In this document: positions 27,672 to 37,178 of the stretch, piece after piece
Numbering within the stretch: position 1 is the stretch's first letter
How the letters are laid out: every line of letters starts with the position of its first letter
Assembly (NCBI GenBank): GCA_049840475.1
Contig: JASGKX010000002.1
Location: forward strand, 248,001 to 312,000
Source of the DNA: JBGVSA01 sp049840475
Lineage (GTDB): Bacteria; Pseudomonadota; Gammaproteobacteria; Burkholderiales; Rhodocyclaceae
Direction: 5' to 3'
DNA: 64,000 nucleotides
The notes under the pieces: generated by a model
The model's input: the letters and a program-made list of their open reading frames with translations, nothing else
What the model was told of the DNA's origin: nothing
Databases searched by the model: none
Position numbers and translations under genes: made by a program

Positions 27672-28997
27672 TCACGCGCGGGCACTGGCGTCCAGCAGGC
27701 TACGCCCGAAGTAGTCGTCTGCCCGCGTGATGCCGGGCAGGGTAAAAAAGTAGCCGCCGCCGATGGGCTTGATGTATTCCTCCAGCGGCTCGCCATCGAG
27801 GCGTTTCTGCACGGTGATGAAACCGGCATCCAGGTCGGCCTGATACGCGATGAACAGCAGCCCCATCTCAAGCTGGCCCGACTTGGTCACGCCATTGGAA
27901 TAGTTGAACGGACGCCGCAGGATCAGGTTGGCCTGCGAGGCTGACGTGCGCGGATTGGCCAGCCGGATGTGAGAATCCAGCGGCGTGCGCGTGCCCTTCG
28001 GGTCGACAGCGTAGTCGGGTACGTCGTGCTCGGTGCGCCCACCGTCGAGTGGCGCGCCGGTAGGCTTGGCACGGCCCATGATGCGTTCCTGCTCGCCCAG
28101 CGGCGTGCGGTCCCAGCGTTCGACGAAGTTGCGGATGATGCGCACCGCCTGATACGAGCCGCCAGCCGCCCAGGCCGGTTCGGCCGAATCCGCCTGCAGC
28201 CACACGATGCGATTCATCTCGCGCGCATCGGCCGAATCAGGATTCGCCGAGCCATCGCGGAAGCCGAGAAAGTTGCGCGCGCTCTCTGACGGCGTACCCG
28301 GTTTGTGCGCGACGGGCGGCACGGTGCCTTCCTGCTTCCACAACAGCACCAGCAGGTCGGGCAGGTTCTTGAGGATGTCACGCAAGGCGTGGATGTTGGT
28401 GTCCGGCGTGTTGGCGCAGAACTGGATCGACAGATCGCCATGGCATAGCGCGGCGTCGAGTGCGTCGTTGGGAAACGCTGTCATGCGCTGCAAGTGACGC
28501 GGCTTGACGGAGGCCAGTCCGAAGCGGTCGTCGAAGAGCGAGTCCCCCACGGACAGCGTGATGGTGAGCGCATCGGGTGTGACCACCGGGCCGAGAATGC
28601 CGGAGCCTGTCGGCGGCAGACGCGGATCGGGGTCCACCTGCGGGCCGCCTTGGGTGAGGAACGCGATGCGTTCGGTCAGCGTGCGGAACAGCCGCTCGAG
28701 TTCCTTGCGGTCTTCGGCTAGCACATCGAAACTCGCCAGCAGGCCCGCAGCAGGGCGCGGCGTCACGACACCGGCCTGATGCGCGCCAAGATAGTCATGG
28801 CGCTGCTGCGTGTTGTCGCTCTGCGGCGCGTCGGCGACTTGCGTTCCGGCCGGGTCGACGCCGGGCGTAGCGGCTCCCGCTTGGCCGACACCAGCGAGCA
28901 TGGCACCGGCTCCGAGCCCCAACCCCGTCAGCAGTCGACGACGCCCCATCATCGGAGCGAAGGGGCACGTCCCCTTGCCGTTTTCGATCTCATCCAT
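27672..28997 (-). CDS. efeB: Dye-decolourising haem peroxidase EfeB (Tat-exported)
   Basis: A 441-residue DyP-type peroxidase. The N-terminus has MGRRRLLTGLGLGAGAMLAG, a twin-arginine signal. The conserved GFRDGSANPD motif (about residue 240) carries the distal Asp. Candidate proximal His and the distal Arg lie in the C-terminal half (TEHDVPDYAVDPKGTRTPLDSHIRLANPR). In EfeUOB it oxidises ferrous iron or works on haem in the periplasm. It begins 12 bases after efeO. The length matches EfeB. Confidence 0.93.
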   Translation of the reverse strand: MDEIENGKGTCPFAPMMGRRRLLTGLGLGAGAMLAGVGQAGAATPGVDPAGTQVADAPQSDNTQQRHDYLGAHQAGVVTPRPAAGLLASFDVLAEDRKELERLFRTLTERIAFLTQGGPQVDPDPRLPPTGSGILGPVVTPDALTITLSVGDSLFDDRFGLASVKPRHLQRMTAFPNDALDAALCHGDLSIQFCANTPDTNIHALRDILKNLPDLLVLLWKQEGTVPPVAHKPGTPSESARNFLGFRDGSANPDSADAREMNRIVWLQADSAEPAWAAGGSYQAVRIIRNFVERWDRTPLGEQERIMGRAKPTGAPLDGGRTEHDVPDYAVDPKGTRTPLDSHIRLANPRTSASQANLILRRPFNYSNGVTKSGQLEMGLLFIAYQADLDAGFITVQKRLDGEPLEEYIKPIGGGYFFTLPGITRADDYFGRSLLDASARA

Positions 28998-29009
28998 GTC
29001 GCATATCCA

Positions 29010-30185
29010 TCATTGCAGGCCAAGCGCGGGGTTGATGCCATCCAGCGCTTCGGCCCATGCCACGACGTATTTCGCCAGCTCGCGACGCTGCGTTTCGGTC
29101 AGCACAAGCTTCGCGTCCTCAGTCCTGGGCATGCCGTCCAAACGTTGGAGCAATGCGTCGCGTGCGTCGTCCACGCGCTTCTGTTGTTCGGCCGACGCCT
29201 TGACCAACAGCGGCCGTAAAAGCTCGGCGATCTTGGCGGTGCCGTCCGCATAACCCGCCACGTCGGTCAGATCGGCACGACTGTCGGTGGCCGGGGTATT
29301 CAGGCGATCGGCCGCGCGATGCATCAAGCGTGCGGCGCCGGCAGCGAGCCTTTCCGGCGGGACCTGCAGACTACGCAGGCGCTCCGACAAAGTGCCGACG
29401 TCGCGCATCAACGCATCGACCACGGGCTCCAGCCCCGTAGTGGCGTTATTGGTGAACAAGCCGTAGGCGATGCGACGGAAACCCGAGAACGCCGGGTCTT
29501 GCTCGCGCTTTTCGTAGTAGTCGGCACGCCCGTCGATGCGCGTATCGAGATCGGCGAACATCTCTGCCACGGGCGCAAGATGCAGGTAGCTGGCATGCGC
29601 CGTGTCGTACGCAATGCGCGCAGCGGCCACGTCACCCTTGCGGATGGCGTCGGCCAGGGCGCTGACGTTGGTCGACAGATCCCCCGCTTCGAGCGTGCCG
29701 TACACCTTGAATTCGGCCAGCGGGCCGACAAAGTTCACCAACGACGGGCGCGCGGCTTCCGCTGCGGATGCGGCAGAGGGCGTAACTACCAGCTTGCCGC
29801 GCGGGTTACTCAACAGGCCGCAGGTGATCTCGAACGTGCCGGGCGACAGACGTGCAGTGAGCGTCTGCGAAAAACCGGGGGCGATGTTCTCGCGCTCTTC
29901 AAGCACCATCACGCCGTCGAGGATTTCCCACTCCACCGCGCGCTGCGATTTATTGACGATGGTGAACACCGTACGACCAGCCGGCACAGTGATATCCGCC
30001 GGTTCACACGTGCTGCCATTGATCGTCACCGTGACGGTGTTGTCCCCTGTCGGTGGAGCTGTCTTGCGGGCGGACTTCGAAGCAAAATAGAACGCGGCCA
30101 GGGCAGCCAGCACGAGCACGATCGACGCAGCCAGCGCCAAGCGCATGACACGTGTGTTGGGGGTGGAAGACTTGGGGGATTGCAT
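29010..30185 (-). CDS. efeO: Iron uptake protein EfeO (cupredoxin plus imelysin domain)
   Basis: A 391-residue periplasmic protein. A single N-terminal hydrophobic segment (LALAASIVLVLAALAAFYFA) serves as signal or anchor. A cupredoxin domain follows (about 45-130, with TVPAGRTVFTIVNKSQRAVEWEILDG and an ITCGLLSNPRG copper/iron loop). An M75 imelysin domain fills the rest (FRRIAYGLFTNN). The start was placed at MQSPKSSTPN because the extra upstream 11 codons overlap the leader and lack a better ribosome site. It lies between efeU and efeB. Confidence 0.9.
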   Translation of the reverse strand: MQSPKSSTPNTRVMRLALAASIVLVLAALAAFYFASKSARKTAPPTGDNTVTVTINGSTCEPADITVPAGRTVFTIVNKSQRAVEWEILDGVMVLEERENIAPGFSQTLTARLSPGTFEITCGLLSNPRGKLVVTPSAASAAEAARPSLVNFVGPLAEFKVYGTLEAGDLSTNVSALADAIRKGDVAAARIAYDTAHASYLHLAPVAEMFADLDTRIDGRADYYEKREQDPAFSGFRRIAYGLFTNNATTGLEPVVDALMRDVGTLSERLRSLQVPPERLAAGAARLMHRAADRLNTPATDSRADLTDVAGYADGTAKIAELLRPLLVKASAEQQKRVDDARDALLQRLDGMPRTEDAKLVLTETQRRELAKYVVAWAEALDGINPALGLQ

Positions 30186-30251
30186 GATCTCTACGATGAA
30201 TGAACCAGATGCGGCCATACTCGACCGCTCGCTTGAACGGTCACGCCAATG

Positions 30252-31088
30252 TCAGCGCCCCGCCACCGCGACAGGCACCGGCATGCCCGGCGCGGGCCGC
30301 AAAAAGAGGAACAGCGTCACGACGATGAACACGAGATACACCAGCACCTCGCCCACCACCGGCGTCGCTTGATACCCGAACAGGCCAGACAGGACCGTGC
30401 CCGCCACACCGTCAGTCGGCAGCACGTCGGACAGATCGAACACCACGCGTTGCAGCCCATTCCACACGCCCGCCTCATGCAGGGCGCGTACAGAGCCGGA
30501 CAAGATTCCCGCCGCGACGAACAGAATGAACACGCCCGTCCAGCGGAAGAAGCGGCGCAGATTGATATGCACACCGCCCGTGTAGATGCCATAGCCGATC
30601 GCGGCGGCCACGAGAATGCCGAGCAACGCGCCCAGCGGGGCCGCGCTTGAATCGCTCTGCTGGAAGATGGCAAGCAGGAAAAAAACCGACTCCAACCCTT
30701 CGCGCGCCACGGCGAAGAAGATCATCCCGATCAGCGCCAGCCCTTGGTGGTCGTGTGACGAAAACGCCTGATCGACCGAATGGAGCAACTCGCTCTTGAT
30801 CGAACGCGCCGCCCTGCGCATCCAGAACACCATCGACGTCAGCACGCCGACGGCAAGCAGACCGACCACCGCTTCGAACAGTTCTTGCTGCTTCTGGGGG
30901 AACTCACTGCGCAGCAGTTGCAGACCGGCGCCGACGAAAAGCGACAACGCAACCGCGAGGAATACGCCCACCCACACGGCGGGCATCCACGCGCTGCGTC
31001 CGGTCTGTTTGAGGTAGCTGGCGATGATGCCGACGATCAGAGCGGCCTCGATGCCCTCGCGCAGCATGATGAGGAAAGGAATCAGCAT
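30252..31088 (-). CDS. efeU: Ferrous iron permease EfeU (FTR1 family)
   Basis: A 278-residue inner-membrane protein with about seven hydrophobic segments. The two iron-binding RExxE motifs are present: REGIE in MLIPFLIMLREGIEAALIVG and REGLE in FFAVAREGLESVFFLLAIF. The ATG at 31088 starts directly at the first helix. It is the first gene of the efeUOB cluster and lies 98 bases downstream of a near-perfect Fur box. Confidence 0.93.
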   Translation of the reverse strand: MLIPFLIMLREGIEAALIVGIIASYLKQTGRSAWMPAVWVGVFLAVALSLFVGAGLQLLRSEFPQKQQELFEAVVGLLAVGVLTSMVFWMRRAARSIKSELLHSVDQAFSSHDHQGLALIGMIFFAVAREGLESVFFLLAIFQQSDSSAAPLGALLGILVAAAIGYGIYTGGVHINLRRFFRWTGVFILFVAAGILSGSVRALHEAGVWNGLQRVVFDLSDVLPTDGVAGTVLSGLFGYQATPVVGEVLVYLVFIVVTLFLFLRPAPGMPVPVAVAGR

Positions 31089-31185
31089 TCGAGAATATTC
31101 AGCGGATGAGAAGAACCCGGGGCGCCGCGCTGAGTGGCGGTGGCCATGTCGTCGTGGCAGCACAACAGACAAAGGCAATCATAAC

Positions 31186-31200
31186 TGAGAATCGTTCTCA
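31186..31200. promoter_or_regulatory. Fur box upstream of efeU
   Basis: TGAGAATCGTTCTCA is a 7-1-7 inverted repeat matching TGATAAT-N-ATTATCA at 11 of 14 arm positions. It lies about 98 bases upstream of efeU, the expected site for iron-dependent repression. Confidence 0.8.
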
Positions 31201-31351
31201 CGTTAAGATCGTTTGACGCCAAACAACCCAATCGGAGAGATAGCGTGCGCACGCCTGCGCTCAGTCGAGGCACTGTCGGAGAGGGAAAACGGCAGACAAA
31301 CGAATCCACGGCGGGCGGGCGTGCCCGCGCGAACGCCCTGCCCGTTGCGGG

Positions 31352-31729
31352 CTAGCGAATCTCCTGCCCCACCATCAGACGATGTCCGTCGGGTGTTTCC
31401 AGCGCCATTTCGCGCATGCCCCACGGTTTGTCGGTCGGCGACTGTCGGATGAGTGCGCCGCGCCCCAGCAGTTCGGTATGCAGCGCGTCGATGTCGTCAA
31501 CGTGCAGATAGGCGAAGTAGCTGTGGTCGCCCAGGTCACGCGGCGGCAAGGCGTCAGGGCAATGGCCGAGCATCACGCGCACACCGTCGCGTGCGAGCGC
31601 CTGCCAGTTGTCGCCGTCCTGCCATTCGCGGGTAAAACCCAGCACGTTGTGGAAGTAATCCGCCGTGCGCGCCAGATCGGGTACGGCCAGAACGTATGCG
31701 TAGCTGCGCAGCGTGGGTGAATTGCTCAT
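31352..31729 (-). CDS. VOC (glyoxalase/bleomycin-resistance fold) family protein
   Basis: A 125-residue cytoplasmic protein of one VOC domain: YVLAVPDLARTADYFHNVLGFT at the start, a central FAYLHVDDIDALHTELLGRGA, and the closing WGMREMALETPDGHRLMVGQ. Candidate metal ligands are H in YLHVDD and the Glu in MALETPDGH. The specific substrate cannot be told. It sits between the efe operon and rarA on the minus strand. Longer upstream open sequence overlaps rarA and is not used. Confidence 0.85.
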   Translation of the reverse strand: MSNSPTLRSYAYVLAVPDLARTADYFHNVLGFTREWQDGDNWQALARDGVRVMLGHCPDALPPRDLGDHSYFAYLHVDDIDALHTELLGRGALIRQSPTDKPWGMREMALETPDGHRLMVGQEIR

Positions 31730-31781
31730 GCTGAACCTCTGCGGGAAGTTGTCCCTCGGCGGCGCGGGCTCTGCCAGATCG

Positions 31782-33098
31782 TCAGCCCTTGCCGGCTTCG
31801 TCGTCGAGCTTGCGCAGGAAAGCCATTTTTTCGGCGATCTTGCTTTCCAGCCCACGCGGCACAGGTTGATACCAACCGGGGTCGCCAATGCCGTCCGGCA
31901 GATACGTTTCGCCAGCCGCGTACGCGTGGGGCTCATCGTGGGCATAGCGATAAGCGTGCCCGTAGCCCAGTTCCTTCATCAGCTTGGTCGGTGCGTTGCG
32001 CAGGTGCACGGGCACCTCGCGCGACTTGTCCTGCCGCACGAAGGCCATCGCTTCATTGAAAGCCATGTAGCCCGCGTTGCTCTTGGCCGCCACGGCCAGA
32101 TAAATGACGGCCTGCCCCAACGCCAGTTCGCCCTCGGGCGAGCCGAGACGCTCATAGGTGAGCGCGGCATCGTTGGCGATCTGCATGGCGCGCGGATCAG
32201 CCAGGCCGATGTCCTCCCACGCCATGCGCACGATGCGGCGCGCCAGGTAGCGCGGGTCCGCCCCACCGTCGAGCATGCGGCACAGCCAGTACAGGGCACC
32301 GTCCGGGTTCGAGCCACGCACCGATTTGTGCAGCGCCGAGATCTGGTCGTAGAAGTTGTCGCCACCCTTGTCGAAGCGACGCGCATTGAGCGTCAGCGCG
32401 TTTTCGACAAAGTGGGCGTCGATGCGCGCAACGCCCGCCGCGCGCGATGCCGTGTCGGTCTGTTCAAGCAGATTAAGAAAGCGTCGTGCGTCGCCGTCGG
32501 CGTAACCCACCAGCGTGGTAACCGCTGCCTCGTCGAATTCGAGATGCGACAAGGCTTTTTGCTGCGCGCGCGCCAGCAATTGGCGCAACTCGTCGTCGGT
32601 CAGGCTCTTGAGTACGTAAACCTGCGCACGCGAGAGCAATGCGGCGTTCACTTCGAACGAAGGGTTTTCAGTCGTCGCGCCGATGAACGTGACCAGCCCC
32701 GATTCAACGTAGGGCAGCAAGGCGTCCTGCTGCGACTTGTTGAAACGGTGGATTTCGTCGACGAACAACAACGTATGGCGACCACTGGTGGCGAGCGTCT
32801 GCTCGGCCTGCTCCATGGCCGCGCGGATGTCCTTCACCCCCGCGAACACCGCCGACAAGGCAATGAAGGCGCTACCGAAAGCGTTGGCCGTGAGCCGTGC
32901 GATGGTGGTCTTGCCGACGCCGGGCGGCCCCCACAGGATCATCGAATGTGGTTTGCCGGACTGGAACGCCAGACGCAGCGGCTTGCCTTCGCCCAACAAG
33001 TGCGACTGGCCGATCACGTCATCGAGCGTGGCCGGCCGCAGCAACTCGGCCAGCGGCACGCGGCCCGTGGGAGCCTGGGCAGAAAAGAGATCGTCCAT
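31782..33098 (-). CDS. rarA: Replication-associated recombination protein RarA (MgsA)
   Basis: A 438-residue AAA+ ATPase related to clamp loaders that works at stalled replication forks. Walker A is GPPGVGKTT (about 57-65), Walker B is LLFVDEIHRFNKSQQD, and sensor 1 is FIGATTENPSFE. The C-terminal tetramerisation region includes GGADPRYLARRIVRMAWEDIGLADP. It follows lolA by 21 bases, an arrangement common in betaproteobacteria. Confidence 0.95.
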   Translation of the reverse strand: MDDLFSAQAPTGRVPLAELLRPATLDDVIGQSHLLGEGKPLRLAFQSGKPHSMILWGPPGVGKTTIARLTANAFGSAFIALSAVFAGVKDIRAAMEQAEQTLATSGRHTLLFVDEIHRFNKSQQDALLPYVESGLVTFIGATTENPSFEVNAALLSRAQVYVLKSLTDDELRQLLARAQQKALSHLEFDEAAVTTLVGYADGDARRFLNLLEQTDTASRAAGVARIDAHFVENALTLNARRFDKGGDNFYDQISALHKSVRGSNPDGALYWLCRMLDGGADPRYLARRIVRMAWEDIGLADPRAMQIANDAALTYERLGSPEGELALGQAVIYLAVAAKSNAGYMAFNEAMAFVRQDKSREVPVHLRNAPTKLMKELGYGHAYRYAHDEPHAYAAGETYLPDGIGDPGWYQPVPRGLESKIAEKMAFLRKLDDEAGKG

Positions 33099-33119
33099 GC
33101 AGCGACCTGGGTCTTGTGT

Positions 33120-33743
33120 TTATTCGCCGACCACGTCAGCGCCCTTGGGCGGCGTGAAACGGAAAGAATCGGCCGGCAGCGACGGATTGCGCTCGAACGT
33201 GGTGAAGCGCAAGCGCGTGGTCTGCCCGAAAGCGTCCTGCACTTCCATGGCTTGCGGCAAGCCGCCTTTGAAACCCATGCGCACGTGCTGGAAGCCAGCC
33301 TCGTTGGTCTTGGGCTTGGCATCGAGCCACGCCAGACCGTCGGCATCGCCCGCATCCGACAGTTCAAAGTTCTTGTCCAGCGCGTTGTCCCCGGCCAGCA
33401 ATGCCGCCGGGCTTGCACCCAGCGCCTGCCCCATGGCTTTCACCACAACTTGATTCAGATCTTTGTCGTACGACCACAGCTTGGTGCCGTCGCCAACGAT
33501 CAACTGGCTATAGGGCTTTTCGTAAGTCCAGCGGAACTTGCCCGGACGCTGCAGCAGCATGTTGCCGGACGCCTGCTGGCCCGGCTTGCCGCTGCGTAGC
33601 ACGACGCTTTGTTCGAAATGCGCGCGCGCCGTGCGCGTGTTGGAGAGGAACTGACGCAGTTGGTCGAGCGAATCTGAAGCGTGCGCGGCGGTCAGAGGCA
33701 GCGCGGCGCACATCAGTGCGAGAATTTTTCGATACATAGTCAT
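33120..33743 (-). CDS. lolA: Outer-membrane lipoprotein carrier LolA
   Basis: A 207-residue periplasmic chaperone that carries lipoproteins from LolCDE to LolB. The signal peptide is MTMYRKILALMCAALPLTAAHA with AHA-S cleavage. The mature domain starts DSLDQLRQFLSNTRTARAHFEQ. Core segments RPGKFRWTYEKPYSQLIVGDGTKLWSYD and LRFTTFERNPSLPADSFRFTPPKGADVV fit LolA. The start could be six bases downstream (MYRK). It lies between ftsK and rarA on the same strand. Confidence 0.92.
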   Translation of the reverse strand: MTMYRKILALMCAALPLTAAHASDSLDQLRQFLSNTRTARAHFEQSVVLRSGKPGQQASGNMLLQRPGKFRWTYEKPYSQLIVGDGTKLWSYDKDLNQVVVKAMGQALGASPAALLAGDNALDKNFELSDAGDADGLAWLDAKPKTNEAGFQHVRMGFKGGLPQAMEVQDAFGQTTRLRFTTFERNPSLPADSFRFTPPKGADVVGE

Positions 33744-33839
33744 CCAGTCGATGCGTGGGCGCGCGCGCATGGCAATGACCATGCCCGCGCCGGCCCGACA
33801 CGTGAATACGGCGCGTTGAACGTGCGCGCCGCGCCCGCG

Positions 33840-36152
33840 TTATTCCTCGCGCGGCGGCGGCGCGATCACTTCGCGGTTGCCGTTGGAACTCATGGCCGAT
33901 ACGACCCCCGAGCGCTCCATTTGTTCGATCAGGCGGGCCGCGCGGTTGTAGCCGATGCGCAAGTGACGCTGCACCAGCGAAATCGACGGACGCCGCGTCT
34001 TGGTAACGATGTCAACGGCCTGGTCGTAGAGCGGATCGGCTTCGCCGTCGCCGGCATCGCCACCATCGGAGGCTCCAAGGAAATTGCCTTCGCCATCTTC
34101 GCCGCCACCGGAAAGAATGCCGTCAACGTAATCCGGCTCGCCACCCACGGCCTTGAGGTGTTCGACCACTTTGTGCACTTCGCCGTCATCGACAAAGGCC
34201 CCGTGTACGCGGGTCGGCAGGCCGGTGCCCGGTGCAAGGTAGAGCATGTCGCCCATGCCGAGCAGCGACTCGGCACCTTGCTGGTCGAGGATGGTGCGCG
34301 AATCGATCTTGCTCGACACCTGGAAGGCCATGCGCGTCGGAATGTTGGCTTTGATAAGGCCGGTGATGACATCCACCGACGGACGCTGCGTGGCCAGCAC
34401 AAGGTGAATACCTGCCGCGCGCGCTTTCTGCGCCAGACGGGCGATGAGTTCTTCGACCTTCTTGCCGACCACCATCATCAGGTCGGCCAACTCGTCGATG
34501 ACCACTACGATCATCGGCATGGTGCCCAGAGGCTCCGGGCTGTCGGGCGTGATGCTGAACGGGTTGGTCTTGGGCGTGCCGGCCTTTTCGGCTTCCTGGA
34601 TGACCTTGTTGTAGCCGGCCAGGTTGCGCACGCCCATCGCCGACATCAGTTTGTAGCGGCGCTCCATTTCGCCCACGCACCAGTTGAGCGCGTGCGCGGC
34701 GTGCTTCATGTCAGTGACCACAGGTGCGAGCAGGTGCGGGATACCTTGGTACACCGACAGCTCAAGCATCTTCGGGTCGATCAGGATCAGGCGGACCTTG
34801 TCGGCTTCAGCCTTGTAGAGCAGCGACAGGATCATGGCATTGATACCCACCGACTTGCCGGAGCCGGTCGTACCGGCCACCAGCAGGTGAGGCATCTTGG
34901 CCAGATCGGCCACCACGGGATTGCCGGCGATGTCCTTGCCCAGCGCCACCGTCAGCGGCGAGGCCATGTTGTGATAGACCTGCGAACCGATGATTTCGGA
35001 CAGGCGCACGGTCTGACGCTTCGGGTTCGGGATTTCCAGCCCCATGTAGCTCTTGCCGGGGATGGTCTCGACCACGCGAATGCTCATCACGGACAAGGCA
35101 CGCGCCAGATCCTTGACGAGGTTCACGATCTGCGAGCCCTTCACGCCGACGGCCGGATCGATCTCATAACGCGTGATGACCGGGCCGGGATAAGCCGACA
35201 GCACCTTCACCTCGACGCCGAAGTCGGCCAGCTTGCGTTCGATGAGTCGCGAGGTGTACTCCAGCGATTCCACCGAAGGCGGTTCAACGTCGTTCTTCGG
35301 CTCATCGAGCAGCGACAGTGCTGGCAATGCGCCGGTTGCCATGTCGGCGAACAGCACCTGCTGGCGTTCTTTCTCAACGCGCTCGGACTTGATGACGGGT
35401 TCGACACGCACGGGTTCGATATGGATTTCGACTGGCGGCGCGTCTTCGCGCTTCTTGCGTTCTTTCTTGACCTTCTCTTCACGCTTGACGGCCACCTGCT
35501 GGCCGGCGCGCCGGTCCTGCCACGCCCCCGCCTGCCCCACGGCCCACAAACCGACGCGTTCCAGCGCATGGCCGAGCTTTTCGATGGCTGACAGCCACGA
35601 GAAATTGCCGAACAACGATAGGCCACCGGCCCACAGGGCGAGCATCAACAAGGTGCCGCCGGTAAAGCCGAGGTAACGCACGGAAAGCTCGCCGATTTCA
35701 GCACCGACGACGCCGCCCGGCAGGCCGGGCAATGCAAGGTGATGCGAATAGAAGCGCACGGCTTCCAGCCCGCAACTGGTCAGCATTACAACGAGGAAGC
35801 CGGCCAGCACGATGAAGAACGAACGCTTGTCGCCGTTCATTTCGTGGTGGAAGCGATGGTGGCCGATGGCCAGCCCCCACACAAGGAAGATCACCCACCA
35901 CCACGCCGACACGCCGAACAGCAGCAGCATGACGTCGGCGAGCCAGGCGCCGAAGCGGCCCCCCGGATTGGTGACGACATTGGTGGCAACGGCGTGCGAC
36001 CAACCCGGATCGGCTTTGTTGTAGCCGAACAGGATCATCGCGATATAGGCGCCCATGGCACCGAGGAGCAGCCAACGTGCTTCGCGTACGAGCGACGCGA
36101 TCTTGTCGGGCAATGGCTGGGCTGGCTGGCGGGGACTCGCGCGGAAGAACAT
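33840..36152 (-). CDS. ftsK: DNA translocase FtsK
   Basis: A 770-residue divisome protein that pumps chromosome ends across the septum and activates XerCD. About four N-terminal membrane segments (residues 25-190) are followed by a charged linker and the RecA-like motor, with Walker A GTTGSGKSVG and Walker B MIVVVIDELADLMM. The C-terminal gamma winged helix (RRPSISLVQRHLRIGYNRAARLIEQMERSGVVS) recognises KOPS. It is a short-linker FtsK compared with the 1329-residue E. coli protein. A TATAAT lies just upstream. Confidence 0.95.
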   Translation of the reverse strand: MFFRASPRQPAQPLPDKIASLVREARWLLLGAMGAYIAMILFGYNKADPGWSHAVATNVVTNPGGRFGAWLADVMLLLFGVSAWWWVIFLVWGLAIGHHRFHHEMNGDKRSFFIVLAGFLVVMLTSCGLEAVRFYSHHLALPGLPGGVVGAEIGELSVRYLGFTGGTLLMLALWAGGLSLFGNFSWLSAIEKLGHALERVGLWAVGQAGAWQDRRAGQQVAVKREEKVKKERKKREDAPPVEIHIEPVRVEPVIKSERVEKERQQVLFADMATGALPALSLLDEPKNDVEPPSVESLEYTSRLIERKLADFGVEVKVLSAYPGPVITRYEIDPAVGVKGSQIVNLVKDLARALSVMSIRVVETIPGKSYMGLEIPNPKRQTVRLSEIIGSQVYHNMASPLTVALGKDIAGNPVVADLAKMPHLLVAGTTGSGKSVGINAMILSLLYKAEADKVRLILIDPKMLELSVYQGIPHLLAPVVTDMKHAAHALNWCVGEMERRYKLMSAMGVRNLAGYNKVIQEAEKAGTPKTNPFSITPDSPEPLGTMPMIVVVIDELADLMMVVGKKVEELIARLAQKARAAGIHLVLATQRPSVDVITGLIKANIPTRMAFQVSSKIDSRTILDQQGAESLLGMGDMLYLAPGTGLPTRVHGAFVDDGEVHKVVEHLKAVGGEPDYVDGILSGGGEDGEGNFLGASDGGDAGDGEADPLYDQAVDIVTKTRRPSISLVQRHLRIGYNRAARLIEQMERSGVVSAMSSNGNREVIAPPPREE

Positions 36153-36172
36153 GCGTGGGATAGGCGCGGCTG

Positions 36173-36209
36173 AAAAATGGGAACGCGCGATTATAGCGCG
36201 CGCTTCCCA
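36173..36209 (-). terminator. Terminator of the Crp-type regulator gene, with a TATAAT in its loop
   Basis: On the minus strand TGGGAA-G-CGCGCG...CGCGCG-TTCCCA forms a 12-bp stem with one bulge, followed by TTTTT. The loop region reads CTATAAT, which also fits a -10 box for ftsK, whose start is 20 bases downstream of the T run. Confidence 0.75.
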
Positions 36210-36263
36210 TTGCCCTCGCCTGCCGGCCGGAGCGGCGGCGGCATCATGATCGCCGGCAGGCGG

Positions 36264-36932
36264 TCAGACTTCGCTGATATGTTCGTGCAAGATCACGCCG
36301 CGGTCGGTTTCTTCGATGAGGCCACGGTTCTGCAAGTCCTTCATCACCCGCGACACCATCTCGCGCGAAGCGCCGATCATCTTGGCGATATCCTGCTTCG
36401 ATATCTTCTTGCGCACGATGGTCTCTTCCGGCGAACTCTCGGCCATGTCGAGCAACAGACGCGCCACGCGGCCGTAAACATCCATGAGCGCCAGGCTTTC
36501 GATCTTGCGATCGGCTTCGCGCAGGCGACGCGCGAGATTGCCCATGATGCGCAGACTGATGTCGAAGTTCTCTTCGAGCATGCGGCGGAAATCGGCCTGC
36601 GCGATCATCACCAAGTCCCCGGGCGACACGGCGCTCACGGTGGCTGAACGCGGTTCTTCGTCCACCACGCTCATCTCGCCGAAGATGTCTCCCTGGCCGA
36701 GCATGGTGAGGATCACCTCGCGCCCATCCTCGTCGCTGACCACGACCTTCAGGCCCCCGTTCAGGACGAAATACACGTAGTCCGTGTCATCGCCTGCCAG
36801 AACCACGGCCGTACCACGTGTCACCCGTCGCAACATGGCGACGCGGGCAATGGCTTCGAGCCGTTCGTTCGCAATACCCTGGAAGAACGGGAGTGTCTTT
36901 AGGGCGGTCACCGAAACGGTGTTGGGCTGCAT
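36264..36932 (-). CDS. Crp/Fnr-family transcription regulator (Crp-like)
   Basis: A 222-residue regulator. The cyclic-nucleotide-binding beta-roll spans about 15-130, with GQGDIFGEMSVVDEEPRSATV as the phosphate cassette. The C-terminal winged helix includes ISKQDIAKMIGASREMVSRVMKDLQNRGLI. There is no N-terminal CxxC-type cluster, so it is not an oxygen-sensing Fnr. The Crp-like name is a family call; ligand and targets are unknown. It lies upstream of ftsK on the same strand and is divergent from trxB. Confidence 0.88.
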   Translation of the reverse strand: MQPNTVSVTALKTLPFFQGIANERLEAIARVAMLRRVTRGTAVVLAGDDTDYVYFVLNGGLKVVVSDEDGREVILTMLGQGDIFGEMSVVDEEPRSATVSAVSPGDLVMIAQADFRRMLEENFDISLRIMGNLARRLREADRKIESLALMDVYGRVARLLLDMAESSPEETIVRKKISKQDIAKMIGASREMVSRVMKDLQNRGLIEETDRGVILHEHISEV

Positions 36933-37136
36933 CTATTCCTCCGTTGCTGGGGCCCAGCGGATGAATCGCAATTGACTCGTTTTTGTCGTTTTTCGTCGAG
37001 TATAGGGAAATTAGAAACGCAATGACGGAATTTTTAACACCTTCCACCATCGAATTGCACTTCTGGGCAAGTTCAGTGATTAGTGCCCTATGCGTTCAAT
37101 AGTCTGAAGCTATAAATTCGCCCGGTTGTCGTCGGA

Positions 37137-37142
37137 TATAAT
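37137..37142 (+). promoter_or_regulatory. Candidate -10 box of trxB
   Basis: TATAAT, an exact -10 match, lies 37 bases before the trxB ATG and just upstream of an AGGA ribosome site. A clear -35 is not visible. Confidence 0.45.
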
Positions 37143-37178
37143 TCTCGAGTCCCTTTGCAGAAGGCAGGAAAAAAGATC

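Noticed and set aside
26810..27871. Extended 353-codon form of the EfeM-like protein
   Set aside because: The first 79 codons overlap efeB; the internal Met starts a clean signal peptide.
33681..35591. A 636-codon plus-strand frame opposite ftsK and lolA
   Set aside because: No domain match and a His/Arg/Asp-heavy composition typical of antisense frames in GC-rich DNA; ftsK on the other strand is certain.
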